64,000 nucleotides of DNA from Arthrobacter sp. MYb214 (GCF_002979865.1 NZ_PCPZ01000002.1:558001-622000); one strand, 5' to 3'. Shown: positions 25,445 through 34,187, counted from the stretch's first letter. Notes: a model not told the origin generated them from the letters alone. Made by a program: numbers and translations.

Positions 25445-26358
25445 TGAGCCAGCCAGCGGCGCTGCGCCGGCAAGCGGCCTCATCGCGCCGCGTGGCCCGC
25501 CCGGGGCACGGACGCGGCCCCAACCGCGGCCTGGTCCGGGGCGCCACCCCCGTGGAATTCGTCAAGCTCAGTCCGGCATCGAATACCACCGTGCTGGTGA
25601 CCAGCCGGCACCCGGCGGCGCACTACCGCAGTATCGCTGACCGGCTGCTGCGCGCCGAGCATGTGCACGCCGAGCAAGTCGGGTTCATCCTGCCTCCCAG
25701 CTCGCCCCGGGCCCAGGCCCGGCTGCACATGGCCGGTGGCGAATTCTGCGCCAATGCCGCGATGTCGCTGGCCGCGCTGCAGGCCGCGCGCCGCGCCCGC
25801 AGCGGCCCGCTTGAGCTGCTGATCGAAGCCTCCGGCGCCGCGCAGCTGCTGGGCTGCCGGGTCGAGCCGGCCGGTGCCGCCTACCGCTGCCAGCTGAAGA
25901 TGCCCTGGCCGCTGCGCATCGACCCGTACCCGTTCCCGGGCGTCGCCGGCGCCGGGCTGGTGCGCTACGCCGATGCGGTCCATCTGGTCGCCGAATGCGA
26001 CGTCTCGGATCCCCAGCTGCGCGGGCATGCGCAGCAGCTGGCCCTGGATCTGGGCGCCAGCGAAGCGGTGTCCGTCGTGGGCATCATGCTCTACGATCCG
26101 GACCGCGGGCAACTGGCCCCGCTGGTCAGCGTCCCGGCACTGGGCAGCCTCATCTGGGAGGGCAGCTGCGGCTCGGGAAGCGCCGCGCTGGGCGCCTACC
26201 TGGCAACGAAAGCCGGCGCTCCGGTCAATGCCAGCGTGAAACAGCCCGGAGGCACCGTGCAGGTGCACGCCGATGGCAGCCGCGCCAAGGCCACCGCGCT
26301 GCAGATCAGCACCGAAGTAAGCATCGTGGCCGAAGGGACTGCATATATCCATGACTGA
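25444..26358 (+). CDS. cntK: DapF-fold amino acid racemase, histidine racemase (CntK-like)
   Basis: A 304-residue member of the diaminopimelate epimerase fold with both catalytic cysteines: C102 in GGEFCANAAMSL and C242 in WEGSCGSGSAALGAYL. A true dapF is present elsewhere in the window (44352), and this gene lies directly before nicotianamine-synthase-like and opine-dehydrogenase genes, the order cntK-cntL-cntM of staphylopine synthesis, where CntK makes D-histidine. The ATG at 25444 overlaps the previous stop (TGATG). The first 35 residues are arginine-rich and atypical; a GTG at 25552 is a possible alternative start. Histidine as substrate is inferred from context. Confidence 0.8.
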   Translation: MSQPAALRRQAASSRRVARPGHGRGPNRGLVRGATPVEFVKLSPASNTTVLVTSRHPAAHYRSIADRLLRAEHVHAEQVGFILPPSSPRAQARLHMAGGEFCANAAMSLAALQAARRARSGPLELLIEASGAAQLLGCRVEPAGAAYRCQLKMPWPLRIDPYPFPGVAGAGLVRYADAVHLVAECDVSDPQLRGHAQQLALDLGASEAVSVVGIMLYDPDRGQLAPLVSVPALGSLIWEGSCGSGSAALGAYLATKAGAPVNASVKQPGGTVQVHADGSRAKATALQISTEVSIVAEGTAYIHD

Positions 26359-27184
26359 AACACCACTGGCCACCCAGGCCGCCGCCGCCGGCCTGGCCGG
26401 CGTGCTGCACGGCTACCTCGGACGGTTCGCCGAAGCCGCCCGAGACTATGACGGATCGACGCGGCACGCGGCGGCGCTCGAAGAGCTGCTGGCCGGCTAT
26501 GCGCAGCTGGTCACCGACCCGGCCAATGAACCGGGCTATGCCCAGATGGCCGCCACCGACCAGGGCACGGCGCTGGTGGCGGCGCTGCGCACCGAATCGG
26601 CGCGCTGCGTCGCAGTCATCGAGAAGTACCGGGCGCTGCGCCTGCTCGAAGGCCGCAGCGGAGCCGAGGGCTACTTCGCCAACATCGAATCGTGCATCGC
26701 CGGGGAATTCGGCGCCGTCGCCCCGGACTCCAGCTCCAAGGTGCTGCTGGTCGGTTCGGGTTCCTTCCCGATGACCCTGCTGAACCTGGCCTCGCGCACC
26801 GGGGCCAGCGCCGTGGGGATCGACATCGATCCCGAAGCGCTGGAGCTGGGCCGCCGGGTCGTGGCGCAGCTGGGGCAGGGCCTGGACATCGGCCTGCAGG
26901 CCGATCAAATCCACCAGCTGGACTTCCTGCCGCAGGCCACGCACATCGTCTTCAGCTCCACGGTAGCCGTGAAATACGAGCTGCTGCACCAGCTGCACGC
27001 GCGCACCCGGCAGGACGTGGTGGTCGCAATGCGCTTCGGCGACGGGCTGAAGTCGCTGTTCAACTACCCGATGCAACCAGTGGACCCCCGGCGGTGGCAG
27101 CTGGACGGAACGATCCGCCAGCCCGGGCAGGTCTTCGACATCGCGCTGTACACCAAGGCGCGCACGAGAACGGAAAGCAATTAG
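26351..27184 (+). CDS. cntL: Nicotianamine synthase-like aminobutyrate transferase (CntL-like)
   Basis: A 277-residue enzyme. A helical N-terminal half precedes a SAM-binding Rossmann domain with VLLVGSGSFPMTLLNLA near residue 132 and AVGIDIDPEALELGRRVV after it. The GSG-x-x-P-x-T form of the SAM loop is the signature of nicotianamine synthases and CntL, which transfer the 3-amino-3-carboxypropyl group of SAM onto an amine, here presumably D-histidine, rather than methylating. It overlaps the racemase stop by eight bases and the dehydrogenase follows three bases after its own stop. Confidence 0.88.
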   Translation: MTETPLATQAAAAGLAGVLHGYLGRFAEAARDYDGSTRHAAALEELLAGYAQLVTDPANEPGYAQMAATDQGTALVAALRTESARCVAVIEKYRALRLLEGRSGAEGYFANIESCIAGEFGAVAPDSSSKVLLVGSGSFPMTLLNLASRTGASAVGIDIDPEALELGRRVVAQLGQGLDIGLQADQIHQLDFLPQATHIVFSSTVAVKYELLHQLHARTRQDVVVAMRFGDGLKSLFNYPMQPVDPRRWQLDGTIRQPGQVFDIALYTKARTRTESN

Positions 27185-27187
27185 CCC

Positions 27188-28483
27188 ATGGATGAACTGG
27201 GAAATATCCTCATTGCCGGAACCGGACCGGTTGCGGTGCAAAGCGCCGTGCTGCTCGGGGCGCTGCCCGGGGAACTGGGCATTGCCGGGCGCGCCTCGCA
27301 GCGCTGCGCCGCCTTCTTCGACGCGCTGGAGGCCAACGCCGGCACCGCCCGCGTCCAGGTGCAAAACCCCTCCCATGCCGCACTGGCCGGGCAGGTGCGC
27401 ATCGAGCACCGCTACCGCGGCTACCAGCAGGTGCGCGGCGGCTGGGACACCCTGGTACTGGCGGCCACCGCCGACGCCTACCTGCCGGTGCTGCGCGAAC
27501 TGCCGCCGGGGGTGCTCGCATCGCTGGCGCGGATCGTGCTGCTCTCGCCCACGCTGGGCTCGGCGGCACTGGTGCGCGAATTCGCCCGCCGCAGCGGCGC
27601 CGACCCGGAAATCATCAGCTTCTCCAGCTATCTGGGGGACACCCGGCAGGTGGAGGGGACCGGCGGAGCGCTGGTGCTGACCGCCGGCGCCAAGGCCCGC
27701 ATCTACGCCGGCTCCACTGGCGGGGCCACGCCCGCGCTGCAGCGGCTGCGTGCGGTGCATGCCGCGGCCGGCACCGAAGTGCAGCTGGCGGGATCGCCGG
27801 TTGAAGCCGAGGCGCGGAACATGTCGCTGTACGTGCATCCGGCCCTGTTCTTCAACGAGCAGGCGCTGCGCGCGGTCTTCGCTCCCGCCCCGCCCGTCCA
27901 GTACGTCTACAAGCTCTATCCCGAAGGCCCGGTCACCCCGGCGCTGATCCACTCCATGGCCGAGGCCTGGCGGGAACTGTCGGCCATCACCGCCGCACTG
28001 GGCGGCCAGCCGGTCAACCTGCTGGCCTTCATGCTCGATGACGGGTATCCGGTGCACCCCCAGAGCATCGACCCGGGGAAAGCAGCCAGCTTCGAGCAGC
28101 TGCCGGCCATCGAGCAGGAGTACCTGCTCTACGTGCGCTACGCCTCGCTGCTCATCGACCCCTTCTCGCAGCCCGACGCGCAGGGCCGCTACTTCGACTT
28201 CTCGGCCATCGCCTTCCGCCCGGTCTTCCTCAATGACCAGGGCCAGTGGGATGTGCCGCGGATGCCCAAGGAAGACTACTACCGCACCAGGATCATCGCC
28301 GGCCTGGCCCGGGAACTGGCCGTGGCCTGCCCGATGATCGACGCGCTGCTCGCCGCCTACGAAGACGCCCTGGTGCAAGCGGCCTCGGCCCGGGAGGGCC
28401 AGGGCTGCTCGCCGGCCTTCGCGGTGCAGGATTTCGCCGAGGACCTGGCCATGATCAGCGCCGGAATCGGGAGTGCGGCATGA
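27188..28483 (+). CDS. cntM: Opine metallophore dehydrogenase (CntM/staphylopine dehydrogenase-like)
   Basis: A 431-residue enzyme. The NAD(P)-binding motif ILIAGTGPVAVQSAVL is N-terminal, and the protein carries family stretches NPSHAALAGQ, ISFSSYLGDTRQVEG, ARNMSLYVHPALFF and IDPFSQPDAQGRYFDF of the CntM (DUF2338) family. The enzyme reductively condenses the CntL product with a 2-oxoacid to give the opine metallophore. D151 of the YLGDTR stretch may correspond to the aspartate reported to favour pyruvate over 2-oxoglutarate, by position only. Its stop overlaps the exporter start (ATGA). Confidence 0.9.
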   Translation: MDELGNILIAGTGPVAVQSAVLLGALPGELGIAGRASQRCAAFFDALEANAGTARVQVQNPSHAALAGQVRIEHRYRGYQQVRGGWDTLVLAATADAYLPVLRELPPGVLASLARIVLLSPTLGSAALVREFARRSGADPEIISFSSYLGDTRQVEGTGGALVLTAGAKARIYAGSTGGATPALQRLRAVHAAAGTEVQLAGSPVEAEARNMSLYVHPALFFNEQALRAVFAPAPPVQYVYKLYPEGPVTPALIHSMAEAWRELSAITAALGGQPVNLLAFMLDDGYPVHPQSIDPGKAASFEQLPAIEQEYLLYVRYASLLIDPFSQPDAQGRYFDFSAIAFRPVFLNDQGQWDVPRMPKEDYYRTRIIAGLARELAVACPMIDALLAAYEDALVQAASAREGQGCSPAFAVQDFAEDLAMISAGIGSAA

Positions 28484-29733
28484 GCCAGCCAGAAGTCGAA
28501 ACAGCGCCGCAGCTGCCCAGCGAACGGCGCATCATCGCCGAGATCTGGCCGGCGCTGCTGGCCTCGGCGCTGGGCCTTTTGCCCTTCACGGTGCTGAGCA
28601 CCTTCCTGGTGCCCATCGCCGACTGGGCCGGGGCCGGCTATGCCGAGACCGGCACCCTGCGCGGGCTGGCCGGCGTCGGCGCGGTGCTCGCCGGGGTTGC
28701 GCTGGCCCCGCTGATCGGGCGCATCGCCCCGGGCACCGTGGCCGCCGCGGCGCTGGGGCTGATGGGCGCCGCCGCCATCGCGGGGACCTTCTCGGGCCTG
28801 GCGGCACTGGCAGTTTTCTGCCTGGCCACCGGGGTGTCCAACGCGCTGCTCTACCCGGCGCTGTCCACCGCGGCCGCGGACCGCTTCGGCACCACCCCGG
28901 CCGCGGGCCGGGCAGCCACCTTGGTGATGACGGCCCAGACTCTGGCCTCCACGATCGGCGCGCCGCTGCTGGTGCTGCCGGCGATGTTCTGGGGCTGGCA
29001 GGGAAACCTGGTCGCCATCGCCGCCATCAGCATCGCCCTGATCCCGGCGGTGCTGCGCTACGGCCGCCGCGGCGCCGGGCACTGCGCGGCAGACCCGGCT
29101 CCGGCTCCAGCCCGGCTGGGCTACCTGGCTGCCTTCCGCACCCTGGCCGGCGTGCCCGGAGCCCGGGCGCTGCTGCTGGTCTCCTTCGGCCGCGCCGGCG
29201 CCTTCATGGGGCACCTGGCCTTCCTGGCCCCGCTGTACGCGGAGAAGTTCGCGCTGACCGCCAGCTGGTTCGCGTTCATCTGGTCGGTCAGCGGCGGGGC
29301 CTTCTTCCTGGGGCACCTGCTGGCCGGGCGGATGCTCAACGCCGGGGATTCGCAGCGGCGCACCCGTGCGGTGATGGTTTTCAGCCTGGGCATTTCGCTG
29401 GTGGCGCTGTTCGGCGTCTACCTCTCACCGGTGCTGCCGCTGGCGGTGGCCGGCACGGCGCTGCTTTCGGCTAGCCACGCGGTGGTCGCGGCCGCCGTGA
29501 TGAGCCTGCTGGTGAGCCGTTGCACGCAGGTGCGCGGCACCGCGCTGAGCCTGAACGCGGCCGGCATGTCCCTGGGCCTGTTCCTGGGCACAGCAGCCTC
29601 CGGAGCGGCGCTGGCCGCCGCCGGATACCTGGCCGCCGCTGCCGTGCTTGGCGCATTGACCCTGATTGCGCTGGGTGCCGCACTGGGCCTGCGCACCGAT
29701 TCCATTGGCGAAACCCCCGAAAGGCAGCCATGA
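28480..29733 (+). CDS. MFS transporter, probable metallophore exporter (CntE-like)
   Basis: A 417-residue major facilitator protein with about 12 hydrophobic segments, starting MSQPEVETAPQLPSERR. Overlaps with both neighbours by ATGA place it firmly within the metallophore operon. In S. aureus the MFS protein CntE exports staphylopine, so export of the new opine is the natural inference. The family itself does not reveal the substrate. Confidence 0.85.
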   Translation: MSQPEVETAPQLPSERRIIAEIWPALLASALGLLPFTVLSTFLVPIADWAGAGYAETGTLRGLAGVGAVLAGVALAPLIGRIAPGTVAAAALGLMGAAAIAGTFSGLAALAVFCLATGVSNALLYPALSTAAADRFGTTPAAGRAATLVMTAQTLASTIGAPLLVLPAMFWGWQGNLVAIAAISIALIPAVLRYGRRGAGHCAADPAPAPARLGYLAAFRTLAGVPGARALLLVSFGRAGAFMGHLAFLAPLYAEKFALTASWFAFIWSVSGGAFFLGHLLAGRMLNAGDSQRRTRAVMVFSLGISLVALFGVYLSPVLPLAVAGTALLSASHAVVAAAVMSLLVSRCTQVRGTALSLNAAGMSLGLFLGTAASGAALAAAGYLAAAAVLGALTLIALGAALGLRTDSIGETPERQP

Positions 29734-30836
29734 CCCCGTTGGAACCTATCGTGCGAGAACCCCGGGAACCGCTGGCCTGCGCCGGCGATGACCTGGACCA
29801 TGACCGGCGGGCCCGGCACAGCTGGCTGTGGATCGCCGGGCTGCTCGCCGTACTGCTGGCCACCTTGCCGGTGGCCGTAGGGCTCGGCCCGGTGTCCATC
29901 GAGCCGGGCACCGTGCTGCAGATCCTCAAGGCGCACCTTTCCGGGATGCCCGCACCTGGTGCATTCAGCGCCTCCGATGAGTCCATCGTCCTGCTGCTGC
30001 GCGTACCGCGGGTGCTGCTGGGTGCCGCCGTCGGGGCCGGGCTGGCCCTGGCCGGGGTGGCGCTGCAGGCGCTGACCCGCAACATCCTGGCCGAACCCTA
30101 CCTGCTGGGCGTGACCTCCGGGGCCTCCACGCTCTCGGCGGCCGCGATCCTCTTCGGCGCCACCGCCGGCATCGGCACGGCCTCGCTGGCGACGAGCGCC
30201 TTTGCCGGCGCGCTGGCCGCCGGGATCTTCGTCTACCTGCTGGCGCGGGTCGGTTCGGAGATGACGTCCACCCGGCTGGTGCTGGCCGGGGTGTCCGTGG
30301 GCTATGTGCTCCACGCGCTCACCTCGCTGCTGATCTTCGCTTCGGATGACCCCAATGCGGGCCGTTCGGTGCTCTTCTGGACGCTGGGTTCACTGGCGCA
30401 GGCAACCGGGCAATCGGCAATGATCACCTGGATCGTGGTGCTCGGGACCGCCACGCTGCTGGCCTATTGGTCGCGGCCGATGGACGCGCTGGCCATCGGC
30501 GATGGCACCGCGCAAGCGCTGGGAATATCTCCGGCCAAGCTGCGTGCGGCCGTCATGGTGGTGACCGCGGTGTGCGTGGGCGCGCTGGTCGCGTCCTCCG
30601 GCGGCATCGGATTCGTCGGGCTGGTGATTCCGCACGTAGCCCGGCTGTGCGTCGGCTCCACGCACCGCACCCTGATTCCGGTAGCCGCCCTGCTCGGCGC
30701 GATCTTCCTGGTCTGGGCCGATGTGCTGGCCCGGACGGCCATGGCACCGCAGGAATTGCCCCTGGGAATCGTCACCGCATTGCTCGGCGCCCCGCTGCTG
30801 TTCGCGCTGGTTCGCAAGCTCAATGCGGCCCAATAG
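29730..30836 (+). CDS. FecCD-type ABC transporter permease for metal-metallophore uptake
   Basis: A 368-residue permease with about 9-10 membrane segments. Family signatures are LLRVPRVLLGAAVGAGLALAG, QALTRNILAEPYLLGVTSGA and GFVGLVIPHVARL. Such proteins homodimerise to form the BtuCD-like channel for iron-siderophores, heme or B12. It overlaps the exporter stop by ATGA, so import and export genes are co-translated. Confidence 0.92.
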   Translation: MTPLEPIVREPREPLACAGDDLDHDRRARHSWLWIAGLLAVLLATLPVAVGLGPVSIEPGTVLQILKAHLSGMPAPGAFSASDESIVLLLRVPRVLLGAAVGAGLALAGVALQALTRNILAEPYLLGVTSGASTLSAAAILFGATAGIGTASLATSAFAGALAAGIFVYLLARVGSEMTSTRLVLAGVSVGYVLHALTSLLIFASDDPNAGRSVLFWTLGSLAQATGQSAMITWIVVLGTATLLAYWSRPMDALAIGDGTAQALGISPAKLRAAVMVVTAVCVGALVASSGGIGFVGLVIPHVARLCVGSTHRTLIPVAALLGAIFLVWADVLARTAMAPQELPLGIVTALLGAPLLFALVRKLNAAQ

Positions 30837-30866
30837 GAACCAAGGACCTGGAAGAAGGCAAGAACC

Positions 30867-31664
30867 ATGATTACTGCTACAGATATTTCCGTGGGCTATG
30901 GCGGAAAGCTGGTCATTGAATCGGCAGGGCTGCAGGCAGGCCCCGGGGAAGTCGTGGGGCTGATCGGCCCCAACGGCAGCGGCAAATCCACCCTGCTGCG
31001 CACGCTCTATGCGGCGCTCCGGCCCACGGCAGGACTGGTGCTCGTGGACGAGCGCCCCGTCACCGAGCTGCGCGGCAACGAACTGGCCCGCAGGATTGCC
31101 GTCGTGGCCCAGGAAACGCCCACCGAGCTGCCGGTCAGTGTCGCCGAAATGGTGCTCCTGGGCAGGGCTCCGCACCGCAAGGCGCTGGCCGCCTTTGCCC
31201 GCGAGGACCACCAGGCAGTTGCCTCGGCATTGTCCCGGGTCGGCGCCCGGCACTTGGCCGACCGCCGCTACTCGACCCTGTCCGGCGGCGAAAAGCAGCG
31301 CGTGCTGGTTGCCCGGACACTGGCCCAGCAGGCCGAGCACCTGCTACTGGATGAACCCACCAACCACCTGGATATCCGCTACCAGCATGAGCTGCTGCGC
31401 ATGGTCGGGGAACTGGGAACCACCACGGTGGTGGTGCTGCACGATTTGAACCTGGCCGCCCGCTACTGCAGCAAGCTGGTCATGCTGGCCAACGGCGGGG
31501 TCATCGCTGCGGGCACGCCCCAGGAGGTGCTGAAACCTGAACTTCTGCTGCAGGTCTACGGGATCCACGCGCAGCCGGTGCTCGTGAACGGCATCGTGCA
31601 ACTGGTCTTCAGCCTGGCCGATGAGCCCAAGGTGCAACATAGTGGCACTCCAGTGCCCGGATGA
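30867..31664 (+). CDS. FecE/FepC-type ABC transporter ATP-binding protein
   Basis: A 265-residue ATPase with Walker A GPNGSGKSTLLRTL, Q-loop AQETPTE, signature LSGGEKQRVLVARTLAQ, Walker B HLLLDEPTNHLD and H-loop VLHDLNLAARYC. Motif wording is that of siderophore/B12 importers. Last gene of the operon, 30 bp after the permease; it energises uptake with the binding protein and permease encoded upstream. Confidence 0.93.
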   Translation: MITATDISVGYGGKLVIESAGLQAGPGEVVGLIGPNGSGKSTLLRTLYAALRPTAGLVLVDERPVTELRGNELARRIAVVAQETPTELPVSVAEMVLLGRAPHRKALAAFAREDHQAVASALSRVGARHLADRRYSTLSGGEKQRVLVARTLAQQAEHLLLDEPTNHLDIRYQHELLRMVGELGTTTVVVLHDLNLAARYCSKLVMLANGGVIAAGTPQEVLKPELLLQVYGIHAQPVLVNGIVQLVFSLADEPKVQHSGTPVPG

Positions 31665-31670
31665 TAGCCT

Positions 31671-31711
31671 GCCCGGTAGGCAAGCAATGGCCAAGCGCCT
31701 GCCTGCCGGGC
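31671..31711 (+). terminator. Possible terminator of the metallophore operon
   Basis: GCCCGGTAGGCA pairs with TGCCTGCCGGGC (one wobble) across a 17-nt loop, starting 7 bases after the ATPase stop. No T-run follows, so function is uncertain. Confidence 0.4.
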
Positions 31712-31742
31712 CCCAGCATTGACCGTGAAAGGTACCCCTGCC

Positions 31743-33146
31743 ATGACGAATTCCGCCGCAATCGAGGCAGACAAGCACTACGATCTGATCATCCTCGGCA
31801 CAGGTTCTGGCAACTCCATCCCCGGTCCAGAATTCGATGGAAAATCCATTGCCATCATCGAGAAGGGCGCTTTCGGCGGTACCTGCCTGAACGTCGGCTG
31901 CATCCCCACCAAGATGTATGTCTACGCCGCAGACGTCGCCCTGGAAACCAGGCAAGCGGCACGGCTCGGAATCGATGCCCAGGTCAATTCCGTGGACTGG
32001 CCAGGCATCGTCCGCCGGGTCTTCGATAAGCGCATCGATCCCATTGCCCAGGGCGGCGAAGACTACCGCCGTGGCGCGCAGACACCGAATATCGACGTCT
32101 ACGACCAGCACGCGCGTTTTATCGGCGAGCGCACGCTGCGTACCGGGCAGGGAACAGAAACCAAGACCATCAGCGCGGACCAGATTGTCCTGGCCGCCGG
32201 TTCACGCCCCTTCATTCCGCAGGAAATCATCGATTCGGGCGTGGCCTTCCACACCAACGAAGACATCATGCGCTTGGCCCGCCAGCCCAAGTCCATCGTG
32301 ATCATCGGCGGCGGCTACATTGCCATGGAGTTCGCCCACGTTTTCGAAGCACTGGGCACCAAGGTCACCATCCTGGCCCGCTCCGAACTCATGCGCCAGC
32401 TGGATGCCGATCTGCGCGAGCCATTCAACCAGATGGCCGCAGAACGCTATGACGTGCGCCAGGGCAGGACCGTGATCAGTGCCGTGCAAGAGCCCGACGG
32501 GGTGAAGCTGACCCTGGATGACGGTTCCACCGCCAGTGCGGAGGTGCTGCTTGTGGCCACGGGGCGCATCCCCAATGGCGACCAGCTGGATCTGGACCGT
32601 GCCGGCATCGACTCCGAGGACGGCCGGGTCAGCGTGGATGAGTACGGCCGTTCGACATCTGCCGAGGGCATCTGGGCGCTGGGCGATATTTCCTCGCCCT
32701 TCCTGCTCAAGCATGTGGCCAACGCGGAAATGCGCGCGGTACGCCATAACTTGCTGAACCCGCAGAACATGAAGCAGATGCCCCATGAGCACGTGCCGGC
32801 GGCGGTCTTCACCCACCCGCAGATCGCCTACGTCGGCATGACCGAGGACGAAGCCCGCGAGGCAGGCCATGACATTACCGCCAAGGTGCAGAAGTACGGG
32901 GATGTGGCCTACGGCTGGGCGATGGAAGACAGCACCGGTATCGCAAAGCTCATCGCTGATAGGGAAACCGGCAAGCTGCTGGGCGCGCACTACATGGGAC
33001 CGCAAGCTTCAACGCTGATCCAGCAGATGATTACGGTCATGGCCTTCGGACTGGATGTGCGCGAGGTCGCCACGCAGCAGTACTGGATCCACCCTGCCTT
33101 GCCGGAGGTCACCGAGAACGCATTGCTCGGCCTGGACTTCTCCTAG
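31743..33146 (+). CDS. mtr: Mycothione reductase
   Basis: A 467-residue flavoprotein disulfide reductase that restores mycothiol from its disulfide with NADPH. The FAD motif reads LGTGSGNSIP, a spelling typical of mycothione reductase; the redox disulfide is in GGTCLNVGCIPTKM, the NADPH motif is IIGGGYIAMEFAHVF and the dimer-partner base is in HPALPE near the C-terminus. The ATG at 31743 follows AAAGGT. Its presence marks the organism as a mycothiol-using actinobacterium. It follows the metallophore operon but is probably transcribed separately. Confidence 0.92.
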   Translation: MTNSAAIEADKHYDLIILGTGSGNSIPGPEFDGKSIAIIEKGAFGGTCLNVGCIPTKMYVYAADVALETRQAARLGIDAQVNSVDWPGIVRRVFDKRIDPIAQGGEDYRRGAQTPNIDVYDQHARFIGERTLRTGQGTETKTISADQIVLAAGSRPFIPQEIIDSGVAFHTNEDIMRLARQPKSIVIIGGGYIAMEFAHVFEALGTKVTILARSELMRQLDADLREPFNQMAAERYDVRQGRTVISAVQEPDGVKLTLDDGSTASAEVLLVATGRIPNGDQLDLDRAGIDSEDGRVSVDEYGRSTSAEGIWALGDISSPFLLKHVANAEMRAVRHNLLNPQNMKQMPHEHVPAAVFTHPQIAYVGMTEDEAREAGHDITAKVQKYGDVAYGWAMEDSTGIAKLIADRETGKLLGAHYMGPQASTLIQQMITVMAFGLDVREVATQQYWIHPALPEVTENALLGLDFS

Positions 33147-33241
33147 CGGCGGTTTTTCGGACCGGCGGCGAACGGATGATAGCTGGCAGCAGAACCCGAA
33201 AGGCAGTAGCAAATAGCGCCTGTTCGTCCTAGGGTGGAGCC

Positions 33242-33703
33242 ATGAATGGGAAAACTTCAAGGACCGTGGCCTTGATGACCCGAAGCATGTTCGCGATCGC
33301 TGCCGGGGCAGGCATGGTCCTGGGGATGCTGGCGGTGCTCTGGATGTTCTGGCCGATCCGCGAGAACGGCTATGGCGGCAGCCTGGGCGATCTGGGCCTC
33401 CCGCTGGCATACGGCGCGGTTGCCGGAGTGCTGATGGGGCTTGTCTGCTGCAGCGGTGCGTATGCGGCCATTGAGATCCAGGCCATGGGGAACCAGCCGG
33501 CCACGGCTGCCAGGCAATCGGCCGCTGCCGGAATCGGCGCGGTCCTCGCGGCACTGCTTCCGGCGTTGGCCATAGCCGCGCTGGGCCTGGGCGAAATCGA
33601 TCCGGCCCCGTTCCTAGGCACGGCCCTGGGGTTCCTGGCAGTGTGCTTTGCCTCGGGCTTCGCTATCCTGGCTGGGCTCAACCGCTGCGCGGCCCGCGGC
33701 TGA
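33242..33703 (+). CDS. Putative membrane protein
   Basis: A 153-residue protein with four predicted membrane segments (about residues 15-37, 52-75, 93-115 and 123-147), alanine/glycine rich. No domain is recognised. A weak GTGGAG-like site precedes the ATG. Codon use is normal for the region. Confidence 0.65.
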   Translation: MNGKTSRTVALMTRSMFAIAAGAGMVLGMLAVLWMFWPIRENGYGGSLGDLGLPLAYGAVAGVLMGLVCCSGAYAAIEIQAMGNQPATAARQSAAAGIGAVLAALLPALAIAALGLGEIDPAPFLGTALGFLAVCFASGFAILAGLNRCAARG

Positions 33704-33838
33704 GGCCATCCGGGCTCCGCGGCCAGGCGCTGGCTGGCTACTGGCTGGAAGCTGCTGGCAGTGCAGGGCGTGCTGTGGCACTTTTGGAAGCGGGCGCTTG
33801 GCCCAAGCGCCGGGGACGAAAGCAGACCAGGAGTGCAA

Positions 33839-34090
33839 ATGAAGTTCAAGAGCCATCTCGCCGCATGCGCCGTGGCCGGCCTGCTGGCCGGGGCGGTGGG
33901 GCTGGCCGGAATTCCGGGGGCCCACGCCAGCGGCACGACCTACACCCAAGAGGTCTCCAGCGCCGCTACCTGCGCCATGATGGAAACCGCCACGGTGGAT
34001 GCCTTCAAGGCGTCCGGGTACGAAGTCGGCAGCCACGCCTGCCTGGAAGGCAATGGCCGCTACACCTTGGTGATCGAGTACTCGCAATAG
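33839..34090 (+). CDS. Small secreted protein
   Basis: An 83-residue protein with a Sec signal peptide ending IPGAHASG and about 50 mature residues holding two cysteines (ATCAMM and SHACLE) that could form one disulfide. AGGAG precedes the ATG. No family is recognised. Confidence 0.65.
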   Translation: MKFKSHLAACAVAGLLAGAVGLAGIPGAHASGTTYTQEVSSAATCAMMETATVDAFKASGYEVGSHACLEGNGRYTLVIEYSQ

Positions 34091-34187
34091 TTCCCGGGCG
34101 CCACGTGACGATTATCTAGCTGCTGGCGCACCCCGTGCAGACGTGTAAATTCGGGGCGCATCCAGCCGGGGGCGATACCCTTGGAGT

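Noticed and set aside
26306-28378. 690-codon open frame on the reverse strand across the metallophore genes
   Set aside because: It is an antisense artefact of very high G+C; the forward frames encode recognisable CntL- and CntM-like enzymes with tight spacing.
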